A stretch of 64,000 nucleotides of DNA from NCBI RefSeq assembly GCF_018323885.1, contig NZ_AP024585.1, positions 62,001 through 126,000 on the forward strand. Reading direction: 5' to 3'. Below the pieces are notes generated by a model, which was not told where the DNA came from, did not search any database, and was given only the letters and a program-made list of their open reading frames with translations. A program made the translations under genes and the position numbers. The stretch comes from Citrobacter amalonaticus. Lineage in GTDB: Bacteria; Pseudomonadota; Gammaproteobacteria; Enterobacterales; Enterobacteriaceae. Shown here piece after piece: positions 50,831-61,544 of the stretch. How positions within the stretch are numbered: the stretch's first letter is position 1; every line of letters starts with the position of its first letter.

Positions 50831-52213
50831 ATGACTATTCATGTTTTGTCTGTTAAGGAGAAGATTGGCTACGGGATGGGTGACGCTGCCAGTCATATTA
50901 TTTTCGATAACGTCATGCTGTATATGATGTTTTTTTATACTGACATTTTCGGTATTCCTGCCGGTTTTGTCGGCACCATGTTTTTACTGGCGCGTGTGCT
51001 GGACGCCATTTCAGACCCGTGCATGGGACTGCTGGCAGACCGCACGCGCTCTCGTTGGGGAAAATTCCGTCCGTGGGTGCTGTTTGGCGCACTGCCGTTT
51101 GGTATTGTTTGCGTTCTGGCGTACAGCACGCCGGACCTCAGCCTGAACGGTAAGATGATTTACGCCGCTGTCACCTATACGCTGCTGACGCTGCTTTATA
51201 CCGTGGTGAATATCCCGTATTGCGCGCTGGGTGGGGTGATTACCAGCGATCCAACGCAGCGCATTTCCCTCCAGTCATGGCGCTTTGTGCTGGCGACGGC
51301 GGGCGGGATGCTCTCGACCGTGCTGATGATGCCGCTGGTGAATTTCATTGACGCCGATAACAAAGCGCTGGGTTTCCAGGGCGGGATTGCGGTGCTGTCC
51401 GTGGTGGCGTTCCTGATGCTGGCGTTCTGCTTCTTCACCACTAAAGAGCGTGTGGAAGCACCGCCGAGCACCACCTCGATGCGCGAAGATCTGCGCGATA
51501 TCTGGCAAAACGACCAGTGGCGGATCGTGGGGCTCCTGACCATCCTCAATATCCTCGCCGTCTGCGTGCGCGGTGGTGCGATGATGTATTACGTCACCTG
51601 GATCCTGGGAACGCCCGAGGTGTTCGTTGCCTTCCTGACCACCTACTGCGTCGGCAACCTGATTGGCTCCGCGCTGGCAAAACCGCTCACCGACTGGAAA
51701 TGCAAAGTCAGCATTTTCTGGTGGACCAATGCGGCGCTGGCGGTGGTTAGTCTCGCGATGTTCTTCGTCCCGATGCAAGCCGACATCACCATGTTCGTCT
51801 TTATCTTCGCGATCGGTGTGTTGCACCAACTGGTGACGCCGATCCAATGGGTAATGATGTCCGATACCGTCGACTATGGCGAATGGTGTAACGGTAAGCG
51901 TCTGACCGGCATCAGCTTTGCGGGCACCCTGTTCGTGCTCAAGCTGGGCCTGGCGCTCGGCGGCGCGCTTATTGGCTGGATGCTGGCGGGCGGCGGTTAC
52001 GACGCGACGGCGAAAACCCAGAACAGTGCCACTATCAGCATCATTATTGCTCTGTTCACGATCGTTCCGGCCATCTGTTACCTGCTGAGCGCCGTGATTG
52101 CCAAACGCTATTACACCCTCAAAACGCCTTACCTGAGAAATATCCTTGACCAACTGGCACAGGGCGCGCGCCGCAATCAGCACGAATTTACGCATAACGA
52201 ATTTCAGAACTAA
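50831..52213 (+). CDS. yicJ: GPH-family sugar transporter YicJ
   Basis: Inner-membrane symporter of 460 residues, equal to E. coli YicJ. I use the ATG at 50831 ([20 protein letters not shown]) after AAAAGGATGTGTT; the longer frame adds ten unrelated residues. Twelve spans; GPH signature region [17 protein letters not shown] and [20 protein letters not shown]. It probably imports alpha-xylosides for YicI, whose gene starts 11 bases after its stop. The 290 bases between selC and yicJ hold the promoter and no other gene. Confidence 0.93.
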   Translation: MTIHVLSVKEKIGYGMGDAASHIIFDNVMLYMMFFYTDIFGIPAGFVGTMFLLARVLDAISDPCMGLLADRTRSRWGKFRPWVLFGALPFGIVCVLAYSTPDLSLNGKMIYAAVTYTLLTLLYTVVNIPYCALGGVITSDPTQRISLQSWRFVLATAGGMLSTVLMMPLVNFIDADNKALGFQGGIAVLSVVAFLMLAFCFFTTKERVEAPPSTTSMREDLRDIWQNDQWRIVGLLTILNILAVCVRGGAMMYYVTWILGTPEVFVAFLTTYCVGNLIGSALAKPLTDWKCKVSIFWWTNAALAVVSLAMFFVPMQADITMFVFIFAIGVLHQLVTPIQWVMMSDTVDYGEWCNGKRLTGISFAGTLFVLKLGLALGGALIGWMLAGGGYDATAKTQNSATISIIIALFTIVPAICYLLSAVIAKRYYTLKTPYLRNILDQLAQGARRNQHEFTHNEFQN

Positions 52214-52224
52214 AGGAACAGAGT

Positions 52225-54543
52225 ATGAAGATTAGCGACGGAAACTGGCTGATTCAGCCTGGCCTTAATTTGACGCATCCTGTCCAGGTGTTTGATGTAG
52301 AACAGCACGGTAATGAACTGGTGGTTTATGCCGCACCGCGTGACGTCCGTGAACGTACCTGGCAACTGGATACCCCGTTGTTTACGTTGCGTTTCTTTTC
52401 GCCGCAGGAAGGGGTTGTAGGCGTGCGCATGGAACACTTTCAGGGGGCGCTGGATAACGGTCCGCATTACCCGCTCAACGTTGTGCAGGACGTGAAGGTC
52501 GACATCCAAAACACCGCCGACGTTGCTGAACTGAAAAGCGGTCACTTAAGCGTGCGCGTTACCAAAGGTGAGTTCTGGTCGCTGGATTTCCTGCGTGACG
52601 GCGTGCGCATCACCGGCAGCCAGTTGAAGAACAATGGTTATGTGCAGGACACCAGCACTCAGCGAAACTACATGTTCGAGCGCCTGGATCTGGGCGTCGG
52701 CGAGACGGTTTACGGGCTGGGCGAGCGCTTTACCGCACTGGTGCGCAACGGCCAGACGGTAGAAACCTGGAACCGCGACGGCGGCACCAGCACCGAGCAG
52801 TCCTACAAGAATATCCCGTTTTACATGACTAACCGTGGCTACGGCGTACTGGTTAACCATCCACAGTGCGTCTCGTTTGAAATCGGCTCGGAGAAAGTGT
52901 CAAAAGTGCAGTTCAGCGTCGAGGGGGAATATCTCGAATATTTCGTGATCGACGGCCCGACGCCGAAAGACGTACTGAACCGCTATACCCGCTTCACGGG
53001 GCGTCCGGCGCTACCGCCTGCCTGGTCGTTCGGACTGTGGCTGACCACCTCGTTCACCACCAACTACGATGAAGCGACGGTAAACAGCTTTATTGATGGC
53101 ATGGCGAAGCGCAATCTGCCGCTGCACGTCTTCCACTTCGACTGTTTCTGGATGAAGGCCTTCCAGTGGTGTGATTTCGAATGGGATCCGGTGACCTTCC
53201 CGGACCCGGAAGGGATGATTCGTCGGCTGAAGAAGAAAGGGCTGAAGGTCTGCGTATGGATCAACCCGTACATTGGACAGAAATCACCAATTTTTAGTGA
53301 GCTAAAAGAGAAAGGCTATCTGCTTAAACGTCCGGACGGTTCTCTGTGGCAGTGGGATAAATGGCAGCCGGGGCTGGCGATTTATGACTTTACCAACCCG
53401 CAAGCCTGTGAATGGTATGCCAGCAAACTGAAAGGTCTGGTGGATATCGGCGTTGACTGCTTCAAGACTGACTTTGGCGAGCGTATCCCCACCGATGTGC
53501 AATGGTTTGATGGTTCCGATCCGCAGAAAATGCACAACCATTATGCGTACGTCTACAACGAACTGGTGTGGAACGTGCTGAAAGAGACCGTGGGCGAAGA
53601 AGAGGCGGTTCTGTTTGCCCGCTCCGCTTCCGTGGGCGCACAACAATTCCCGGTGCACTGGGGTGGCGACTGCTACGCCAACTATGAGTCAATGGCGGAA
53701 AGTCTGCGCGGTGGCTTGTCTATCGGTTTGTCCGGGTTTGGCTTCTGGAGCCATGATATCGGTGGCTTCGAGAATACCGCGCCGGCACACGTCTATAAAC
53801 GCTGGTGTGCTTTTGGTCTACTCTCCAGCCACAGTCGCTTGCACGGCAGTAAATCCTATCGTGTGCCCTGGGCATATGACGATGAATCCTGCGATGTGGT
53901 GCGCTACTTCACCGAGCAGAAGTGTCGCATGATGCCGTATCTGTACCGGGAGGCGGTTCGTGCGCACGAACGGGGCACGCCGATGATGCGCGCCATGATG
54001 CTGGAGTTCCCGGACGATCCGGCATGCGATTATCTCGACCGACAATATATGTTGGGTGATTCTGTGATGGTGGCACCGGTGTTCTCGCAAGCCGGTGATG
54101 TGCAGTTTTACTTGCCGGAGGGACGCTGGACGCACCTGTGGCGCAATGACGAAGTACAGGGCGGTCGCTGGCACAAGCAGCAGCATGACTTCCTGAGTCT
54201 ACCGGTGTACGTGCGTGACAACACGTTGTTGGCGTTGGGGGGCAATAATCAAAAGCCTGACTACGCATGGAATGAAGATACCGCCTTCCAGTTGTTCTCT
54301 CTCGATGAGGGCCGTGAAGCCGTTTGCGAAGTTCCTGCGGCTGACGGTTCGGTTGCCTTTACGTTAACCGCTAAGCGCAATGGCAACACCCTCACCGTGA
54401 CGGGGAATGGGGATGCGCACAACTGGACGCTGTGCCTGCGTAACATTGCGCAAATTAGCGGTATTCGCGGCGCTTCACATCGAGGAAGCGAATCCGGCGT
54501 AGTGGTGACGCCGCAAAGTCATGAGATCGTCATTACGCTTTAA
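52225..54543 (+). CDS. yicI: Alpha-xylosidase YicI, GH31
   Basis: Cytoplasmic glycosidase of 772 residues that releases xylose from alpha-xylosides such as isoprimeverose. The catalytic nucleophile Asp416 (KTDFGERIP) and the acid/base Asp482 ([11 protein letters not shown]) fall at exactly the positions known for E. coli YicI. Further motifs are [19 protein letters not shown] and FWSHDIGGF. It follows yicJ at 11 bases in one operon. Its TAA overlaps the stop of the opposite-strand transporter gene by 4 bases. Confidence 0.95.
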   Translation: MKISDGNWLIQPGLNLTHPVQVFDVEQHGNELVVYAAPRDVRERTWQLDTPLFTLRFFSPQEGVVGVRMEHFQGALDNGPHYPLNVVQDVKVDIQNTADVAELKSGHLSVRVTKGEFWSLDFLRDGVRITGSQLKNNGYVQDTSTQRNYMFERLDLGVGETVYGLGERFTALVRNGQTVETWNRDGGTSTEQSYKNIPFYMTNRGYGVLVNHPQCVSFEIGSEKVSKVQFSVEGEYLEYFVIDGPTPKDVLNRYTRFTGRPALPPAWSFGLWLTTSFTTNYDEATVNSFIDGMAKRNLPLHVFHFDCFWMKAFQWCDFEWDPVTFPDPEGMIRRLKKKGLKVCVWINPYIGQKSPIFSELKEKGYLLKRPDGSLWQWDKWQPGLAIYDFTNPQACEWYASKLKGLVDIGVDCFKTDFGERIPTDVQWFDGSDPQKMHNHYAYVYNELVWNVLKETVGEEEAVLFARSASVGAQQFPVHWGGDCYANYESMAESLRGGLSIGLSGFGFWSHDIGGFENTAPAHVYKRWCAFGLLSSHSRLHGSKSYRVPWAYDDESCDVVRYFTEQKCRMMPYLYREAVRAHERGTPMMRAMMLEFPDDPACDYLDRQYMLGDSVMVAPVFSQAGDVQFYLPEGRWTHLWRNDEVQGGRWHKQQHDFLSLPVYVRDNTLLALGGNNQKPDYAWNEDTAFQLFSLDEGREAVCEVPAADGSVAFTLTAKRNGNTLTVTGNGDAHNWTLCLRNIAQISGIRGASHRGSESGVVVTPQSHEIVITL

Positions 54544-55715
54544 GTTGACGTACCGAGGGGGCGGAGGTTAAGCCGCCCCCATAGCGCCAGCAGCAGATAC
54601 AGCACGACCGGTAATAAAAAGCTGAACCGGAGATTGAGTCCGTCAATGCAGACGGCCTGTAATAAGGGAATGACCGCGCCACCAATCCCGGCCATTACCA
54701 TTGCTGCGGCTGAAATGTTGGCGATTGTCGGATTTTTATTGATGGTGTGCCCGAAGATAATCGGATACAGAATTGAGTTCCCTAAGCCGGTCAGGATAAG
54801 CAGATAACCGCCGGTGATATTATTCAGCCCTACCGCCATGATCACTGCCGTAGCGCAGGCCAGCGTCGCCACCATAAACGGCGTGTAATTACCTGTTTTG
54901 TCGGCGAGCAGACCGTAAAGAAAACGGCCCGCCAGCGCGCCTCCCCAGTAAAAAGAGACCAGCGACATCGCGACAGTGGTGCTCCAGCCACCGATGGTGA
55001 TGAGATATTTCACCAGGCTGGTCGCAAGGCTCACTTCGACGCCGACATAGATAAAAATCGCCGCCACACTGAATAACAGTTCTCTGTTCTTCCAGGCGTT
55101 ATACGTTCCTGACGCGGCTTTTTCCGGGCGCGCCACATCCGGCAGGCGGATCCAGAAAACCCCTGCAATCAATGCCAGCGAAAAGCAGGCGAGGCAAAGC
55201 CAGAGCGCACTGATAGGTTCTTCACGCGCCAGGATATCGATAGGGGAAAACGCCAGGAGGAGCGCAACCAGCATGGGCGCCAGCGTGGTTCCCAGCGAAT
55301 TAACCGCAGAGGCCAGACACAGATTGCCAATGCGTTTGTGCGGTGCGCTGAGCAATGTCAGATAGGGATTCGCGACAACCTGCATCGCCGCCACGCCCGT
55401 CGCCACGACAAACATCGCCAACAGTGACAGGGCGAAGGAATCCAGCTGCAACGCCAGAGCGAACAGCAGGCATCCCGCAACCGACAACGTTAACGACAGC
55501 AGCAACACCTTACGGTACCCCTGGCGTTCAATTAGCATTGAACAGGGCAGACAGGTCAGAAAAGGGGCCACGTAAAAAATAACGGTAATGAAAATAGACT
55601 GCGACCACGACAGATGGAAATACTGATAGAAAAAGATGATCAGCACGCTGTTAATGGCGGTTATATTGCCCCATAAGAAAAATATCATGGCGAGTAATGT
55701 CAGATTTTTATTCAT
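54540..55715 (-). CDS. FHS-type MFS sugar transporter
   Basis: Twelve-span permease of 391 residues like the fucose/glucose H+ symporters (FucP/GlcP group): [60 protein letters not shown]. The substrate is unknown. It points away from the RpiR gene across about 97 bases, so a shared regulatory region is likely. It has no counterpart between yicI and yicH in E. coli. Confidence 0.78.
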   Translation of the reverse strand: MNKNLTLLAMIFFLWGNITAINSVLIIFFYQYFHLSWSQSIFITVIFYVAPFLTCLPCSMLIERQGYRKVLLLSLTLSVAGCLLFALALQLDSFALSLLAMFVVATGVAAMQVVANPYLTLLSAPHKRIGNLCLASAVNSLGTTLAPMLVALLLAFSPIDILAREEPISALWLCLACFSLALIAGVFWIRLPDVARPEKAASGTYNAWKNRELLFSVAAIFIYVGVEVSLATSLVKYLITIGGWSTTVAMSLVSFYWGGALAGRFLYGLLADKTGNYTPFMVATLACATAVIMAVGLNNITGGYLLILTGLGNSILYPIIFGHTINKNPTIANISAAAMVMAGIGGAVIPLLQAVCIDGLNLRFSFLLPVVLYLLLALWGRLNLRPLGTST

Positions 55716-55812
55716 TTCTTTTTTTAATATGAAATTGTGATGAAGTGACCTGTTGCACAGACCGTTTACTTTAAAAAATGATAAATTTATTCTGCACTCA
55801 CAGGAGCAGAAA

Positions 55813-56571
55813 ATGGAACTGGAAAATGTATTTCGTGATGTAAAATTAAGTAAGACAGAAGTTACCGTACTGCGCTTTATTCAGAATAATCCAGAACAAT
55901 GCATTCGTGAGGGTATCCGCACCGTCGCGGAACACTGTTACAGCAATCCGTCATCGCTGGTCCGTCTGGCGAAAAAGCTCAAATTTAGCGGCTGGCTGGA
56001 GCTGGTGTATTTCATTAAATTTAATATCACAATGCCAAAACTTGATGTGACCAATGATATTAACTTTATGAATGTCCAGCCAACCGAAAACCTCGCGTTG
56101 CTATTAAATCGTCTGCAGCACGACCGTATTCTTATTCATGGCAGCGGTTTCTCACAACTGATTGCGCAATATATTTATAATAAATTCCTGGTGATTGGCG
56201 TGAATGCCAGCCTGGCACTTTGGCCGGACTACGAAATACTGGAACAAAAAACGGCTGCAAAATTCGATTCTATCTGGCTGGTGTCTAAATCTGGTCGCAG
56301 CAGTTCGGCATTAAATTGGGTCAAGGCGCTGGAAGGTAAAAATACCGACCTTGTCTGCTTTACCGGTGACTATCAAAGCCCCCTGGCCCAGGCGGCAAAC
56401 ACCGCCGTCATCATTCACGATCCGCAAAAGTTTGATGATGATATCTACTGGAGCAACCCTTTCTTTGGTTACTGCATCCTGGGATTCGAACATTTGCTGA
56501 AGCTCTGGTTTATGCAAAATCCGGGCGGGGCGCCACTCGACGCCCCGGGAACGATCATTTCCAGTCGCTAA
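55813..56571 (+). CDS. RpiR/MurR-family regulator
   Basis: Regulator of 252 residues from the ATG at 55813 (MELENVFRDVKLSKTEVTVL), after AGGAGCAGAAA; a longer in-frame start adds 20 residues. N-terminal HTH_6 domain 1-75 (IREGIRTVAEHCYSNPSSLV, RLAKKLKFSGW) and a SIS sugar-phosphate domain about 105-235 (RILIHGSGFSQLIAQYI; WLVSKSGRSSSALNWV). It probably senses the sugar phosphate made by the neighbouring PTS. Its 3' end overlaps the opposite GH4 gene by 17 bases. Confidence 0.83.
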   Translation: MELENVFRDVKLSKTEVTVLRFIQNNPEQCIREGIRTVAEHCYSNPSSLVRLAKKLKFSGWLELVYFIKFNITMPKLDVTNDINFMNVQPTENLALLLNRLQHDRILIHGSGFSQLIAQYIYNKFLVIGVNASLALWPDYEILEQKTAAKFDSIWLVSKSGRSSSALNWVKALEGKNTDLVCFTGDYQSPLAQAANTAVIIHDPQKFDDDIYWSNPFFGYCILGFEHLLKLWFMQNPGGAPLDAPGTIISSR

Positions 56572-57934
56572 ACTGTGCTTCGTCGAGATACTCGCCAACC
56601 AACTTTTCGGCCAACGACCAGGAGCCAATCAGCGGATGCGCCATTAATGCGCGGATTGCCAGAAATTTATCTTTGCGCATGATGGCTTCCACTGCCAGAC
56701 GCTCGTACTCTTTCACGCAGGAGATCATGTTTTTCTGCGCGTCCGGTACGTGGATCGGCGTCACCGGTTTCAGCCCCTCTTTGCTCAGATCACAGCTGAT
56801 CTCAATGACATCATCCGGGCGTAAGAAATCCAGCGTGCCATTGTTTTGCAGTGAGACAACGATGCGTTTGCTGGTGGCGCTGTTCACGGCTTCGAGAATA
56901 TCCAGCGCCACCCCTGCGTAACCGCCGCTATCCGGTTCTTCAATAAACTGTTGCAGCGTTAGCGGCGTGCGGGTGTTGAATTTTTCCTGATGCGACTCAC
57001 TCTGCATATAGCTATTTTCGCGGCGCAGATAGTGTTTCATCCAGATATCGAATGCGGCTTCCGGGTTTGCCTGCGCATCCACATTCTGCAGTTCCTCGCG
57101 CATTTCCTTGTTGATCCGCGTGATAGCTTCACCGCGCGTTTCCGGTGCATCCTGAATCGCTTTCAGCGCCACTTCGCGATAGTAGTAGTAATAGAGATAT
57201 TCATTCAGCAATTGCTTGTCGCAAAGCTGAACCAGCACCGGTGAGAAGTACTGCATCGCCGTTTTGCTGTACAGCGCCGGGTTGCTCACCAGTTTGTCGG
57301 TGACGTCCTCACCCTTCACGGTGAAATGGGTAAACCACGAGAAGTGGTTCAGACCATAGCACTCCACTTTCAAATCCGCTTCGTCGCAGTTGAGGATGGC
57401 AGGCAGTTCGCGAATCAACTCTGAAGGGGCATCGCAAATGCCATAAACCCGACGTTTGAACCCGGATTTGATGATCGCCTCGGTAACCAGTCCGGAAGGG
57501 TTAGTAAAGTTGAACAGAATGGCATCGGGTGCGGCATGTTCTTCAATCAGACGGCAGTAATTAAGAATGGCGGGAATCGACCGCATCGCCATCGCAAAAC
57601 CACCCGCCCCGGTGGTTTCCTGACCTAATGTGTTATGGTTGAGCGCGATACGTTCATCGCGCACACGGCTTTCATCGCCGCCGACGCGTAGCGTAGTGAT
57701 GACATAATTGCTGTTCTTTAACGCGGATACCGGATCCGTCGTCAGGCTGAAACGAATATCAGGTCGAATCGTGGCAAAAACATAACGGGCGATTTCGCCG
57801 AAAATTTTCAGGTTCTCTTCTGCGTTATCGAGGAACACCACTTCCTGTAAACCAATACGATGCGCATTATAGGCCAGAGATTTCGCCAGGAACGCGGAAC
57901 GAACGCCGCCCCCGCCTAATACGGTTAATTTCAT
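56555..57934 (-). CDS. GH4 6-phospho-glycosidase
   Basis: NAD- and divalent-metal-dependent hydrolase of 459 residues. GH4 features: Rossmann start MKLTVLGGGGVRSAFLAKSL, GQETTGAGGFAMAMRSIPAI, FNFTNPSGLVTEA, the metal-binding Cys in YGICDAPSE and His in YGLNHFSWFTHF. It cleaves the 6-phosphorylated disaccharide imported by the PTS beside it. Whether alpha- or beta-linked is not clear; the EIICB type favours alpha-glucosides. It starts 12 bases after the PTS gene stop. Confidence 0.85.
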   Translation of the reverse strand: MKLTVLGGGGVRSAFLAKSLAYNAHRIGLQEVVFLDNAEENLKIFGEIARYVFATIRPDIRFSLTTDPVSALKNSNYVITTLRVGGDESRVRDERIALNHNTLGQETTGAGGFAMAMRSIPAILNYCRLIEEHAAPDAILFNFTNPSGLVTEAIIKSGFKRRVYGICDAPSELIRELPAILNCDEADLKVECYGLNHFSWFTHFTVKGEDVTDKLVSNPALYSKTAMQYFSPVLVQLCDKQLLNEYLYYYYYREVALKAIQDAPETRGEAITRINKEMREELQNVDAQANPEAAFDIWMKHYLRRENSYMQSESHQEKFNTRTPLTLQQFIEEPDSGGYAGVALDILEAVNSATSKRIVVSLQNNGTLDFLRPDDVIEISCDLSKEGLKPVTPIHVPDAQKNMISCVKEYERLAVEAIMRKDKFLAIRALMAHPLIGSWSLAEKLVGEYLDEAQFSDWK

Positions 57935-57946
57935 AACAACTCCTGA

Positions 57947-59509
57947 TTAATTATTTGCCAGCCAGTTATCTACCCGGGCTCGAACCTGTCCAACCCTCAC
58001 ACCGTAAATAACCTGAACTTCATTTTGATTACGCACTACGCCATTGGCGCCGGTACTTTTTAATAAGGCTTCATCAATTTTGTCGGGATGATGGAGCGCG
58101 ACGCGTAATCGGGTAAAACAGTTATCAATAGAAATAATGTTCTCTTTGCCACCTAAGCCTTTAATGATCTCATCGGTGACGGCCTGACCTGCTTTGGCCT
58201 TTTTATTGCGGTAATCTTCTTTACTGTAGAGTTTCACTTCGCCGTCATCTTCGCGCCCTGGTGTTTTCAGGTTCAGCCTGATGACCAGCGTACGGAAAAT
58301 GACGTAGTACGCGGCGAATTGCCCGATACCGATTAGAACGTATAGCGGCCAGCGGGTGAGGGCTGCCGGTAACGGCAGGTTATATATCAGAAACTCAATG
58401 AGTCCGGACGCGCCCCACGGACGAACCGTCAGCAGATCGCAAATTGCCTGAGAGGCGGCGGTCAGCGTGGCGTGAATCAGCCATAACAGCGGCGAAATAA
58501 ATAAGAATGTAAATTCAATCGGTTCGGTAATTCCGGTGAGAATAGAGGTAATAATAGCGGGCAACAGAATCGCCTTCGCCATCATTTTCTTCTCCGGCGT
58601 GGCGGTGTGGTAAAACGCCAGCGCTGCACCGGAGAGACCAAAGATTGTCGTCATGCCCTGCTGGGAAAAGCGCAGTGCTTCGTTCATTACCGGGGTGAGA
58701 TCCGGATGGCGCATGTAGGCCAGGAAGATGGCTTGCGTCCCGGAGACCACCTGCCCGTCAACGTTCAGAGTGCCGCCAATCTGGGTCAACTGGAAGGGAG
58801 ACCAGACAAAGTGGTGCAGTCCTGTTGGGATCAGGAATTTTTCAAAGAAGCCGTACACGAAGACGCCTGCCACCCCGGCGTTTTTCATGAAACTGGTTAA
58901 TGCCGCGATGCCGTGTGTGATGAACGGCCAGAACCAGGTAAAGGCAATGGCGTAAAAAAGGATCACCGGTGTCATGGCGATTAAGGTCAGTTTTGCGCCG
59001 CCGTACATCGAGAGTGCGCCCGGCAACTCTATTTCAGAGACTTTATTATGGACCCAGGCAATGGTGCAGCCGAGAATAATCCCTAAAAAGATCCCCATAT
59101 CAACAACGACAAAACCTAAAATTTGCGTTTGTCCGGTGCCATAATATTCGCCATTGACCTTTTCAGCGATGCCGTGAGTATATTCCAGCCAGGAGTGATT
59201 GGCGCCCAAAAACATAATAAAGCACATGACGGCAACCAGCGCGACTTCGGTTTTTTTATCTTTCGCCAGACCATAGCTGATGCCGACACAGAAAAGCAGT
59301 CCCAGGTTGCCAAATAATGGCCAGAAGGTATCACCGAGGAGTTGACCCATTTGATGTAAAAAGCTGGTTTCGGAAATAAGTGTCGGGTTAGTTAATATTG
59401 AACTTAATGCCAGGATTAAGCCAATAACAGGTAAGAACAAGACCGCCCCGATCATTGCTCTGGAGAATCTTTGCATATCCGCCAGAATACGTTGACGTAT
59501 TACAGACAT
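57947..59509 (-). CDS. PTS EIICB, alpha-glucoside/glucose superfamily
   Basis: Phosphotransferase permease of 520 residues: EIIC domain 1-410 (PVIGLILALSSILTNP; YGFFEKFLIPTGLHHFVWSP; GITEPIEFTFLFISP) and EIIB domain about 435-520 with the phosphorylated Cys near 464 (IDNCFTRLRVAL). No EIIA domain or gene is present, so it should take phosphate from the cell's EIIA-Glc. It is the first gene of a two-gene operon with GH4. Confidence 0.88.
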   Translation of the reverse strand: MSVIRQRILADMQRFSRAMIGAVLFLPVIGLILALSSILTNPTLISETSFLHQMGQLLGDTFWPLFGNLGLLFCVGISYGLAKDKKTEVALVAVMCFIMFLGANHSWLEYTHGIAEKVNGEYYGTGQTQILGFVVVDMGIFLGIILGCTIAWVHNKVSEIELPGALSMYGGAKLTLIAMTPVILFYAIAFTWFWPFITHGIAALTSFMKNAGVAGVFVYGFFEKFLIPTGLHHFVWSPFQLTQIGGTLNVDGQVVSGTQAIFLAYMRHPDLTPVMNEALRFSQQGMTTIFGLSGAALAFYHTATPEKKMMAKAILLPAIITSILTGITEPIEFTFLFISPLLWLIHATLTAASQAICDLLTVRPWGASGLIEFLIYNLPLPAALTRWPLYVLIGIGQFAAYYVIFRTLVIRLNLKTPGREDDGEVKLYSKEDYRNKKAKAGQAVTDEIIKGLGGKENIISIDNCFTRLRVALHHPDKIDEALLKSTGANGVVRNQNEVQVIYGVRVGQVRARVDNWLANN

Positions 59510-59704
59510 GGCTATTCCTTTATTTTATGTAGGGTGTTTGTAATTATTAAATAAGACTTCCAACGTAATTGTTATAACAACTCCCGGTGGGGATGAAAAC
59601 CTGTTGCGGAAAATAGGCACAAATAGCCGATAAATGAATACCTGTTTCGCTTTCAGACAGAGAACGCTCCCGGATAATGAATATCCGGGAGCGCTAAGGA
59701 GAGA

Positions 59705-61423
59705 TTATGGCGTAACGGGGGCAGGTTCGGTCGACGTCACTTCACCCGCGGAGACGACTCCGGCCTGCATGGTTTGCGTGACCTGCTGTTTATTCGCATT
59801 CACGGCGTGCAATTGCCCATTCACTGTGGGCTTGAGCGGCGCGTCTGCCTGCACCGTTCCGCTGGCTGTCAGCTGGATATTACCGTCACCGGCGATCGGC
59901 AGTGCTGGCCATCCCCATTGCTGTAGAACGTTCACCGGGACACCGCGGCCATTCAGGCTGATCTGTGTCTGGCGCGGCGGTAACTGTGACACGCTGGCGG
60001 TCGCTTCCAGAATCCCTCTTTCCGTAAAGGCGCTCAGTTCGCTGATATTCACCGTGCTGGCATTGGCGGCTAAAGACAAGGAGGGGCGGCGCACGTCAAC
60101 GCGGTTGAAGGTGGCGGCGGCGGCATTCAGGGTCGCGTTTCCGCTCCAGACGCCCCATTTCTGGTTCTGGACCAGCCCCAGATTCGCGCCATAACCATCC
60201 AGCGCGGTCAACTGCCACGGGAATGTCGGGTCGATATCAATCACCAGGTTGCGGCTGGCAGTAAATTTCTTCAGCGTCAGGCTGTTCAGCCATGTCGGCA
60301 GCGGTTGCATCCAGCGCTGTTTCCAGTTTTCCGGCAGGGTGTACTCGATGCCCGCGATGGCTGCGTCATCGAGGATAAGGGCTTTACCTTCCCGCAGCCA
60401 GTTGCCGGAAGTCCTGACCATTCCGCCTTCCCAGCGGGTAGTGAACTGGCGCAGCGCGATACCTTGCGGCGAAAACTCGGCATTCAGAATAGGGTCGAAC
60501 AGATGCAACGAGCCAAAAATGAACTCGCTGGCATTCATCGACAATTTGCCTTCCTGCGTCTGCCAGTCGTCTTTGCTGAAGGTCAGATTGCGCAAACTAA
60601 GGTCAAGGTCAGTGACTGCCCAGTCTGGTCCCTGTAGACGCGAGTCAGTGACCTCAAGGCGATTAATCTGTAGCGATGGAATGGCGTTCAGCGGCGCGAA
60701 AAAGTCGGCCAGCGATTTATCGCTTTGCAGTCGGATGTCGTTCAGCCGCAGATTCTCCACCATCCAACTGCCATCAGCATGGCGTTTTGCCACACCGGTT
60801 AACGCACCGCGCGCGATATCTGCGCCGATAGTGCTTAATGTCACCTGTTCGTTATCGATACTGCCTTCAATCAGTACGTTAGCAGCAGGAACGTCATTTA
60901 ATGTCAGAGAACCCGCGCTGAGCTGAATTTGCGCTTTGCTGCCGAGCACTTTACCGGCTTCGGGCAGCCAGGGAATGATGCCACCATTAACCCGCTGAGC
61001 GCTCAGATCCCACTCGCTGCCCGGGCTATTAAGCGCCATATCCTGCAACTGCAGGCGGTCAGACTGAAAGGGGAGCGGTGCCGTCTGAGGCGAAATATTA
61101 AGGGTACCGTTTTGCAGCAGGATCGTATCGACATGCCGTGGATGTGTCAGTTGGCGAGTACTCAGCCCAATATCGACCGCTTTTGCCACGAGCGTGGCTG
61201 GTTGACCGTCACGCCCAAAGGTGACGTTTTTCAGCAGGATATGTGAAGGAGAAGAAAAACGATGGTCCATCGCCTCAAAGGATAACTGATAGTCGCTGTG
61301 CTCAGATATCAAGGCACTGATGTGTTCTGCGCCCCAGCGCGTTTGCAGCAGGAAATAGAGGCCGAGAATCACCACCAGAAGGGCGATCAGTACATAGAGA
61401 ATCAGCTTTCCAATAAATTTCAT
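59705..61423 (-). CDS. yicH: AsmA-family protein YicH
   Basis: Inner-membrane-anchored AsmA-like protein of 572 residues (569 in E. coli). An N-terminal helix (MKFIGKLILYVLIALLVVIL) is followed by a large periplasmic beta-groove domain. AsmA-like proteins are linked to phospholipid traffic to the outer membrane. I start at the ATG at 61423; the in-frame extension lies beyond the family start. Core gene. Confidence 0.93.
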   Translation of the reverse strand: MKFIGKLILYVLIALLVVILGLYFLLQTRWGAEHISALISEHSDYQLSFEAMDHRFSSPSHILLKNVTFGRDGQPATLVAKAVDIGLSTRQLTHPRHVDTILLQNGTLNISPQTAPLPFQSDRLQLQDMALNSPGSEWDLSAQRVNGGIIPWLPEAGKVLGSKAQIQLSAGSLTLNDVPAANVLIEGSIDNEQVTLSTIGADIARGALTGVAKRHADGSWMVENLRLNDIRLQSDKSLADFFAPLNAIPSLQINRLEVTDSRLQGPDWAVTDLDLSLRNLTFSKDDWQTQEGKLSMNASEFIFGSLHLFDPILNAEFSPQGIALRQFTTRWEGGMVRTSGNWLREGKALILDDAAIAGIEYTLPENWKQRWMQPLPTWLNSLTLKKFTASRNLVIDIDPTFPWQLTALDGYGANLGLVQNQKWGVWSGNATLNAAAATFNRVDVRRPSLSLAANASTVNISELSAFTERGILEATASVSQLPPRQTQISLNGRGVPVNVLQQWGWPALPIAGDGNIQLTASGTVQADAPLKPTVNGQLHAVNANKQQVTQTMQAGVVSAGEVTSTEPAPVTP

Positions 61424-61510
61424 GGTCTTCCATCCTGCGAAGGGCACATAGTTGAGTTATGCACGATTTACGCGCAATCCTCAAGGCAGGAATCGTGAAA
61501 GAGTATGATA

Positions 61511-61537
61511 GCGACGGTGAATTTGAATCACCGTCGC
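61511..61537 (-). terminator. Hairpin downstream of xanP
   Basis: A perfect 10-bp stem (61511-61520 with 61528-61537) with a 7-base loop begins 7 bases beyond the xanP stop. The downstream T-tract is poor, so it may be a weak terminator or an attenuator before yicH. Confidence 0.5.
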
Positions 61538-61544
61538 ATAGCCT

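Noticed and set aside
51275..52195. Long minus-strand open frame (306 codons) inside yicJ
   Set aside because: A shadow of the high-GC yicJ gene; the translation is His/Gln/Arg-rich with no domain.
60249..60926. Plus-strand open frame of 225 codons inside yicH
   Set aside because: Antisense shadow of yicH without start context or domain.
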